Shown: in pieces, positions 6,260 to 11,088 of the stretch
Numbering within the stretch: the stretch's first letter is position 1
Layout: every line of letters starts with the position of its first letter
Assembly (NCBI GenBank): GCA_037384645.1
Contig: JARRNT010000067.1
Location: forward strand, 1-11,088
DNA: 11,088 nt
From: RI-92 sp037384645
Lineage (GTDB): Bacteria; Pseudomonadota; Gammaproteobacteria; UBA6429; Thiohalophilaceae
Direction of reading: 5' to 3'
Translations under genes and position numbers: made by a program
The notes under the pieces: model-generated
Seen by the model: the letters and a program-made list of their open reading frames with translations, nothing else
Databases searched by the model: none
What the model was told of the DNA's origin: nothing

Positions 6260-8185
6260 TTATTCCTCCAAATAACTACGGCCGCGGTCCACGATTTCAT
6301 TGGTGAGTTTCGTCTTGACGTCCTCGAGACTCATCGTCCCCAGGTCCTCACCCGCTCGTGTACGCACGGCCACAGTATGATTCTCAACTTCCCTATCGCC
6401 GACGACCAGCAGATAGGGGACTTTCTGTAGCGTATGTTCCCGAATTTTAAAGCCAATTTTCTCGTTTCTCAAGTCGGCCTTGGCCCGAATCCCGGCCTCT
6501 GCCAGGCTTTTTGCCGCGAATTCGACATAGTCCTGCTGATTATCGGTGATATTGAGCACCACGGCCTGCACCGGCGCCAGCCATAGCGGGAAGATCCCGG
6601 CATAATGTTCGATGAGCACCCCGATAAAACGCTCCATGGAGCCCAGGATAGCACGGTGCAACATGACCGGGGTCTTGCGCGAACCGTCTTCGGCCACGTA
6701 CTCGGCGCCCAGGCGGCCCGGCATGGAGAAATCCACCTGGATGGTGCCGCACTGCCAGACCCGGCCAATGCAATCGCGCAGGGAGAATTCGATCTTGGGG
6801 CCGTAAAACGCGCCCTCGCCCGGCTGCAGGTCCCAGGGCTTGCCCAGGGCGTTGAGGGCCTTTTCCAGGGCGTGCTCGGCCTTGTCCCAGACCTCGTCGG
6901 AACCGACCCGCTGTTCCGGCCGGGTCGAAAGCTTGATCAGGATGTCCTCGAAGCCGAAGTCCTTGTAGACCTCGAACAACAGTTCGTTGAAACCGGCGAC
7001 CTCGTCCTGGATCTGCTCCTCGGTACAGAAGATATGGGCATCGTCCTGGGTAAAACCGCGCACCCGCATCAGCCCGTGCAGCGTGCCGGACGGCTCGTTA
7101 CGGTGGCAGGAACCGAACTCGGCCATGCGTAGCGGCAGCTCGCGGTAGCTTTTCAGACCCTGGTTGAAAACCTGGATATGGCAGGGACAGTTCATGGGTT
7201 TAATGGCAAAGGTCCGCTTCTCGGACTCGGTGGTGAACATGTCGTCACGGAATTTGTCCCAGTGCCCGGACTTTTCCCACAGCACGCGGTCGGCCAGATT
7301 CGGGGTCCGCACTTCCTGGTAATCGTGCTGGCGCAGCTTGCGCCGGATGTATTGCTCGATTTCCTGGTAGATGATCCAGCCCTTGTCGTGCCAGAACACC
7401 ATGCCCGGCGCCTCTTCCTGGGTATGGAACAGGTCCAGCTGTTTGCCCAGGCGGCGGTGATCGCGTTTCTCGGCCTCTTCCAGCCGGTGCAGGTAGGCCT
7501 TGAGGTCTTTCTTATTGGACCAGGCCGTGCCATACACGCGTTGCAGCATCTCGTTCTTGCTGTCTCCTCGCCAGTAAGCCCCGGCCAGTTTCATCAGCTT
7601 GAAGGCCTTGAGCTTGCCGGTGGACGGCACGTGCGGCCCCCGGCACAGGTCGATAAAGTCGCCCTGCTGGTAGAGCGAGAGTTCTTCGTGTTTAGGGATA
7701 TCCTCGATGATCCGGGCCTTGTACTCTTCGCCCATGTCGCGGAAAAACTTCACCGCTTCATCGCGCGACATGACCGAACGCTCGACCGGGATATCCTTCT
7801 TCGCCAGTTCCGCCATCCGCTGTTCGATCTTTTCCAGGTCGGACTCGGAAAACCCGGGTGGGTAGGCAAAATCGTAATAAAAACCGTCTTCGATGACGGG
7901 GCCGATGGTCACCTGAGCCTGGGGAAACAGCTGTTTGACCGCCTGGGCCAGCAGGTGGGCCGTGGAGTGACGGACAATCTCCAGCCCATCCTCGTCTTTT
8001 TCAGTGACAATGGCCAGTTCGACGTCGTGGTCAATGCGATAGCTGGTGTCGACCAGTTTGCCGTTGATCTTGCCCGCCAGGGCGGCCTTGGCCAGGCCGG
8101 CACCGATATCGGCGGCAACTTCGGCAATCGTCAGGGGATTGGCATATTCACGGCGACTGCCGTCCGGCAGCGTGACAATAGGCAT
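6260..8185 (-). CDS. thrS: Threonyl-tRNA synthetase
   Basis: This 641-aa class II synthetase (E. coli 642 aa) charges tRNA-Thr and, in the E. coli family, represses its own mRNA. A TGS domain covers about 1-61. The editing domain has H73, H77 (HSTAH), C181 and H185 (CRGPH). The catalytic core has zinc ligands C333 (MNCPCH), H384 (DDAH) and H510 (MLHRAILGSMERF). The C-terminal anticodon-binding domain follows. The frame stays open to a TTG at 8221, but the ATG at 8185 is preferred: AAGGAG lies 6 nt upstream and MPIVTLPDGS is the family N-terminus. A start at 8221 would also run through the leader hairpin that looks like the operator. Confidence 0.98.
   Translation of the reverse strand: MPIVTLPDGSRREYANPLTIAEVAADIGAGLAKAALAGKINGKLVDTSYRIDHDVELAIVTEKDEDGLEIVRHSTAHLLAQAVKQLFPQAQVTIGPVIEDGFYYDFAYPPGFSESDLEKIEQRMAELAKKDIPVERSVMSRDEAVKFFRDMGEEYKARIIEDIPKHEELSLYQQGDFIDLCRGPHVPSTGKLKAFKLMKLAGAYWRGDSKNEMLQRVYGTAWSNKKDLKAYLHRLEEAEKRDHRRLGKQLDLFHTQEEAPGMVFWHDKGWIIYQEIEQYIRRKLRQHDYQEVRTPNLADRVLWEKSGHWDKFRDDMFTTESEKRTFAIKPMNCPCHIQVFNQGLKSYRELPLRMAEFGSCHRNEPSGTLHGLMRVRGFTQDDAHIFCTEEQIQDEVAGFNELLFEVYKDFGFEDILIKLSTRPEQRVGSDEVWDKAEHALEKALNALGKPWDLQPGEGAFYGPKIEFSLRDCIGRVWQCGTIQVDFSMPGRLGAEYVAEDGSRKTPVMLHRAILGSMERFIGVLIEHYAGIFPLWLAPVQAVVLNITDNQQDYVEFAAKSLAEAGIRAKADLRNEKIGFKIREHTLQKVPYLLVVGDREVENHTVAVRTRAGEDLGTMSLEDVKTKLTNEIVDRGRSYLEE
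6265..6269 (-). promoter_or_regulatory. Ribosome binding site deciding the infC start
   Basis: GGAGG lies within the last codons of thrS (TTG GAG GAA TAA), 8 nt before the ATC at 6256. The GTG at 6214 has no comparable site. The placement implies thrS-infC translational coupling. Confidence 0.8.
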
Positions 8186-8190
8186 GGTTC

Positions 8191-8304
8191 TCTCCTTCAT
8201 CTCAGTGGCGACCCCTACCAAGGACCGCTTGCTCAGTCAGGACGACCGCTACGAGAGGCCGTCCGGGAAATCCTCCGCCAGAGACCGCAACGAGTGGCCT
8301 CTGG
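8191..8304 (-). promoter_or_regulatory. thrS translational operator with three Thr-anticodon-like hairpins
   Basis: Three hairpins precede the thrS ribosome site (AAGGAGA, 8197-8191). Hairpin A (8304-8278) has stem CCAGAGGCC/GGTCTCTGG and loop ACTCGTTGC. Hairpin B (8264-8240) has stem GGACGGCC/GGTCGTCC and loop TCTCGTAGC. Hairpin C (8228-8208) has stem GCGGTCC/GGGTCGC with two wobbles and the 7-nt loop TTGGTAG. Loops A and B show U-CGU and loop C shows U-GGU-A, the anticodons of tRNA-Thr(CGU) and tRNA-Thr(GGU). As I recall, E. coli ThrRS binds tRNA-like hairpins upstream of its own start codon and blocks ribosomes. Hairpin C, with its triplet at -34 to -32, sits where I recall the E. coli anticodon-like domain. 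Function here is inferred from structure and position. Confidence 0.8.
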
Positions 8305-8324
8305 GGAGAGTAACTTTAAGAATT

Positions 8325-8401
8325 TGGTAGTCGCGATTGGACTCGAACCAACGACCCCCACCATGTCAAGGTGATGCTCTAACCAACTGAGCTACGCGAC
8401 T
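8325..8401 (-). tRNA. tRNA-Val, anticodon GAC
   Basis: This 77-nt tRNA has acceptor stem AGTCGCG/CGCGACT, discriminator A and an encoded CCA (8325-8327). The D arm is GCTC-AGTTGGTTA-GAGC, anticodon stem TCACC/GGTGG (one U-G pair), loop TTGACAT with anticodon GAC, and T arm GTTGG-TTCGAGT-CCAAT. Apart from the acceptor stem it is almost the same as E. coli tRNA-Val(GAC). It ends only 20 nt before the first thrS operator hairpin, so tRNA and thrS mRNA may share a transcript. Confidence 0.97.
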
Positions 8402-8415
8402 GTAATGAGGGCGGA

Positions 8416-8445
8416 AAGATAACGGAATATATATAGAGAAGGCAA
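8416..8445 (-). promoter_or_regulatory. Probable promoter for tRNA-Val (and perhaps thrS)
   Basis: On the minus strand TTGCCT (8445-8440, 4/6 match to TTGACA) is followed after 18 bp by TATCTT (8421-8416, 4/6 match to TATAAT), then the GC-rich TCCGCCC before the tRNA at 8401. A GC-rich discriminator is usual for growth-rate controlled tRNA promoters. An alternative -10, TATATA, lies just upstream with a poorer -35. No separate thrS promoter is evident in the short tRNA-leader gap. Confidence 0.45.
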
Positions 8446-8487
8446 GGCCAATTCGTACAAAATCGCCATATCTCGGCACCTTTCGGG

Positions 8488-9972
8488 CTAATTGGAGGTC
8501 GCATCTGACTCGGGATTGTCCTGGGAACGGAAGTCCTTCAACTGGACTACCCTGTTGTTATCTTTACCTTTGCGCTTTTCCTTCCACACCGCATCTTCGA
8601 TGGTACCCTGAGGGTGGTAGTCCACGACTACATTCAGCAACAGTGTCAGAACCATTTCCACATCACCGACCTCCAGGCCCTTGTCCAGCAGTTCCAGATA
8701 ATCCTGCAACTCCGGCCATGGGATGTGGCTCTCGCGCGCACGGTAGATGCGGGGGTGCCTGGTACCAATTGGGTTACCGCCGATTAACAACTCTTCATAG
8801 AGTTTCTCACCCGGCCGCAACCCAGTATATTCAATCCGGATATCGCCACCCGGATTCTCGTCGTCTTCCACGGTCAACCCGGAAAGATGAATCATGGTCC
8901 GTGCCAGATCATTGATACGAACAGGCTCACCCATATCCAGCAAGAAGACATCACCGACATTGCCCATGGCACCTGCCTGAATTACCAATTGCGCCGCTTC
9001 AGGGATCGTCATGAAATAACGAATAATATCGGGATGCGTCACGGTCACCGGCCCACCCTTTTGTATTTGCTCGCGGAATAGAGGCACTACCGATCCTGAC
9101 GAACCCAGTACATTGCCGAAACGCACCATACAAAAGCGTGTATGTTCTTCTTTCTCAGCTAATGCCTGCAGAATTAATTCCGCAAAACGCTTACTCGCCC
9201 CCATGACATTAGTGGGTCGCACTGCCTTATCCGTTGAAATCAGGACAAAGGTATCCACACCCGTTGCGATGGCGCTCTCCGCAGCAAACAAAGTGCCTTT
9301 GATATTATTGCGAACGGCTTCAAGGGGATTTTTTTCTACCAGGGGTACATGCTTGTAAGCTGCTGCATGGTAGATCGTGTGAATCCTGTATGTTTTGCAT
9401 ATTTGCTGAAAACGTGTTTTGTCCAGCACATTACCTAATATGGCCACAACCTTGTCTTTATTCTTTTCTTCCAGGTGCTGCTTCAATTCCGATTCGATTG
9501 CGTAAAGCGCATATTCATTCGCTTCATACAGGATAATCTTCGCTGGCTGCTGCAGCTGAATTTGACGGCAAAGCTCGGAGCCAATCGATCCACCCGCCCC
9601 CGTCACCATGACGTTTTTACCCAGGATATTGGAATGCAGTAAATCTGGAAATGGTTTAACCGGATCACGACCCAACAAATCTTCAATATCAACTTCTTTG
9701 ATATCATCTATTTTAAACTGACCACCGGCCAATTCAGAGACGCTCGGTAATGTACGCACATGCACCGGATATTTTTCGAGCGACTCGATAATATGATTTC
9801 TTCTGCGCCGCGATGCTGCCGGGATTGCCAACAGAACTTCCTGGATACCCAGCCTGGGAATCAGCGTTTCAATGTCAGAAAATGGATAGACGCGCAACGT
9901 ATTCACAAGCGTATTATGTAGTTCGGACTTGTCAGCATCGCATACAAGGTCACCGCCTGCATAACAGACCAC
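8488..9972 (-). CDS. WbpM/CapD/PglF-type nucleotide-sugar 4,6-dehydratase, catalytic part (N-terminally disrupted)
   Basis: This frame encodes 494 aa from a GTG at 9972, without a convincing ribosome site. Residues from about 12 match the family: the end of the first nucleotide-binding-like domain (TLRVYPFSDIETLI, EVLLAIPAASRRRR), then a complete extended SDR domain with TGAGGSIG (124-131), ISTDKAVRPTNVMGASKR (M257-x3-K261 in place of Y-x3-K, as in WbpM) and LRPGEKLYEELL (385-396). Such enzymes turn UDP-GlcNAc into the 4-keto-6-deoxy sugar used for QuiNAc, FucNAc or bacillosamine. Full-length membrane members run about 620-660 aa; here the membrane part is in another frame (9903-10229) and about 90-100 residues are missing between. 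A soluble enzyme is conceivable, as in FlaA1/PseB-like proteins; a pseudogene is equally likely. Confidence 0.85.
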   Translation of the reverse strand: MVCYAGGDLVCDADKSELHNTLVNTLRVYPFSDIETLIPRLGIQEVLLAIPAASRRRRNHIIESLEKYPVHVRTLPSVSELAGGQFKIDDIKEVDIEDLLGRDPVKPFPDLLHSNILGKNVMVTGAGGSIGSELCRQIQLQQPAKIILYEANEYALYAIESELKQHLEEKNKDKVVAILGNVLDKTRFQQICKTYRIHTIYHAAAYKHVPLVEKNPLEAVRNNIKGTLFAAESAIATGVDTFVLISTDKAVRPTNVMGASKRFAELILQALAEKEEHTRFCMVRFGNVLGSSGSVVPLFREQIQKGGPVTVTHPDIIRYFMTIPEAAQLVIQAGAMGNVGDVFLLDMGEPVRINDLARTMIHLSGLTVEDDENPGGDIRIEYTGLRPGEKLYEELLIGGNPIGTRHPRIYRARESHIPWPELQDYLELLDKGLEVGDVEMVLTLLLNVVVDYHPQGTIEDAVWKEKRKGKDNNRVVQLKDFRSQDNPESDATSN

Positions 9973-10229
9973 AATGCCCGAAACCCGATATAGCGGATAA
10001 TGGCACGGTAAAGACCAAATCGTATATATATTGGTACAGCCAGGAGGGGAAGCGTGAAAAAGACCAACCAGATTTGCCAGCTTGTCGGTACATACAGCAG
10101 GCCCAGACGAAGCGAAAAAGAGAGCCAGAGTGCACTCACCAACAAAACGGAATCTGAACAGGCAATAATGAGCTGTTTATACAACCTGGGTAGGCCAGCA
10201 AACCCCTGCGTGAGCTTTTTAATTTTCAT
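9903..10229 (-). pseudogene. N-terminal membrane fragment of the disrupted WbpM-like dehydratase
   Basis: This 108-aa frame starts MKIKKLTQGFAGLPRLYKQL and carries two or three hydrophobic segments (about 20-40, 51-70 and 83-98), with the family motif IRFGLYRAIIRYIG (69-82). This is the usual membrane N-terminus of WbpM-like proteins. Similarity stops near residue 98 (about base 9938). The last ten residues are off-frame and end in TGA. The catalytic remainder continues at about base 9940 in a different frame, so a deletion of length 3n+1, roughly 270-300 bp, best explains the layout. The ATG has only an imperfect ribosome site (AGGTG 11 nt upstream, AGGA adjoining). It follows the glycosyltransferase gene by 84 bp. 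Confidence 0.8.
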
Positions 10230-10313
10230 TCCTGCAATGACACCTGCTCAGTTTACGAGGCCTATCACGCAATATAAATAGGGTTTATTGGGACGTTCCC
10301 CATAGTAGTATTC

Positions 10314-11088
10314 CTATTGCGTTTCCTTACCCGCCCCTAATATAAATGCTAGCACTATTAGCGGTGTTAAGGCCAATATCATGAGTTCCGGGCCCCTATC
10401 GCGGTACTGATTAGAAAAATAAGCAATCGGCAAAAGCCAGAAAATATTAATGAATGTTACTGACATCGTGACTGGCAAATGTCCCCATCGTTGAGCGGCA
10501 TGTTGGTAGGCATGGCTACGATGCGCTTCATACCAGCGCTGCTTTCTTAGAATGCGTCTGAACAGTGTAAAAGTGGCATCAATCAGAAAAACGCCCAGTA
10601 TTATCATCCACGTCCAGAACGTAACCACGTCATCTCTGGCAGTCCAATAGGCATACAAACCTAGCGTTATCCCCAGAAACCCGCTGCCCGCATCCCCCAT
10701 AAAGATTTTCGCGGGAGGCCAGTTCCACAGTAAAAACCCAAAAGTGGCACCGATCAGGAGAATAGCGACCAATTGTTGATCAGCATGTCCAGTCAAAGTG
10801 GAAAACAATAAACCGCAACCTGCGACGAATAATGTTTCACTCGCCGCAATACCATCGATGCCATCCATAAAATTAAATAGATTTAATACCCAGACCAGAA
10901 ATATAATTTCAACCAGCAAAAACAAACTGTTGAAGTGCATCATTTCGTTCGGCAGTTTTGCAAAAGCATTACCCAGCCATGCCACACCCCAAATGACAGC
11001 AAGAAAATGGACAAGTAACCGCCACACTAAAGAGACATGACCACGGTCATCTTTAAAACCGACCAGACCAACAAGGATACCTGCGCCA
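10314..11088 (-). CDS. WecA/WbpL-family undecaprenyl-phosphate sugar-1-phosphate transferase (5' end outside the window)
   Basis: The frame is open to the window edge; 257 residues and the stop are visible, and the N-terminal part is missing. It is a polytopic membrane enzyme of the MraY/WecA/WbpL family, which moves a HexNAc-1-phosphate from UDP-sugar to undecaprenyl phosphate to start an O-antigen or similar glycan. Visible signatures are VGFKDDRGH (9-17), NLFNFMDGIDGIA with the paired aspartates, NWPPAKIFMGDAGSGFLG, and the cytoplasmic loop YEAHRSHAYQHAAQRWG. These resemble WbpL more than WecA. A GTG at 11027 starts an apparent shorter frame, but FKDDRGHVSLVWRLLVHF continues across it. The gene is AT-rich, as usual for O-antigen loci. 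It is paired with the downstream dehydratase, which would make the 6-deoxy sugar it transfers. Confidence 0.9.
   Translation of the reverse strand, partial: GAGILVGLVGFKDDRGHVSLVWRLLVHFLAVIWGVAWLGNAFAKLPNEMMHFNSLFLLVEIIFLVWVLNLFNFMDGIDGIAASETLFVAGCGLLFSTLTGHADQQLVAILLIGATFGFLLWNWPPAKIFMGDAGSGFLGITLGLYAYWTARDDVVTFWTWMIILGVFLIDATFTLFRRILRKQRWYEAHRSHAYQHAAQRWGHLPVTMSVTFINIFWLLPIAYFSNQYRDRGPELMILALTPLIVLAFILGAGKETQ

Noticed and set aside
8186..8221. TTG at 8221 as the thrS start
   Set aside because: It would add 12 residues not found in the family and place coding sequence across operator hairpin C and the ribosome site; ATG at 8185 has AAGGAG and the expected N-terminus.
7178..8374. Long plus-strand open frame (398 codons) opposite thrS
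   Set aside because: It runs antisense to the full thrS gene, its translation has no recognisable domain, and such long shadows are common opposite GC-rich genes. It also crosses the thrS leader and tRNA-Val.
8449..8495. CCAATT...AATTGG inverted arms after the dehydratase gene as a terminator
   Set aside because: The arms are only 6 bp with a 35-nt interval and no U-run at the right place.

Overview
The window looks like a gammaproteobacterial chromosome. Its backbone is the conserved translation cluster thrS-infC-rpmI-rplT-pheS-pheT-ihfA-(MerR-like gene)-tRNA-Pro, and all of it reads on the minus strand. The protein sequences (IHF-alpha, L20, L35, IF3, ThrRS, PheRS) and the gene order match gammaproteobacteria. 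The order is closest to the Pseudomonas-type layout, where a small MerR-like gene and a tRNA-Pro follow ihfA. I cannot name a genus.

Layout, read in the direction of transcription (high to low coordinates). At 11088-10314 is a WecA/WbpL-type polyprenyl-phosphate sugar-phosphate transferase, cut by the window edge. At 10229-8488 is a WbpM/CapD/PglF-type nucleotide-sugar 4,6-dehydratase. It is split into an N-terminal membrane fragment and a C-terminal catalytic fragment in another frame, with the piece between them missing. These two genes look like the end of an AT-richer O-antigen or capsule locus. At 8401-8325 is tRNA-Val(GAC), followed directly by a structured thrS leader (about 8304-8186) and thrS. 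infC starts 3 nt after the thrS stop, apparently at a rare AUC codon. rpmI and rplT follow, then an intrinsic terminator or attenuator, then pheS.

In place of the usual short pheS-pheT junction there are 628 bp. These hold a small GIY-YIG nuclease gene and several copies of dispersed repeats: a 'CATTCCGGC..GCCGGAATC' palindrome and a 'CGCAGAGGCGCAGAG' motif. Part of this is a 105-bp tandem duplication that has copied the last codons of pheS. pheT, ihfA, the MerR-like gene and tRNA-Pro(GGG) complete the window.

The housekeeping genes form one functional group: two aminoacyl-tRNA synthetases, initiation factor 3, two 50S proteins that act early in assembly, a nucleoid protein and two tRNAs. 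The most notable regulatory element is the thrS leader. It carries three consecutive hairpins whose loops display threonine anticodon triplets (CGU, CGU, GGU), the last just upstream of the Shine-Dalgarno sequence. This resembles the E. coli thrS translational operator, as I recall it with two ThrRS-binding hairpins, but with an extra anticodon-arm mimic. I saw no CRISPR array, no transposase and no new multigene defence system.
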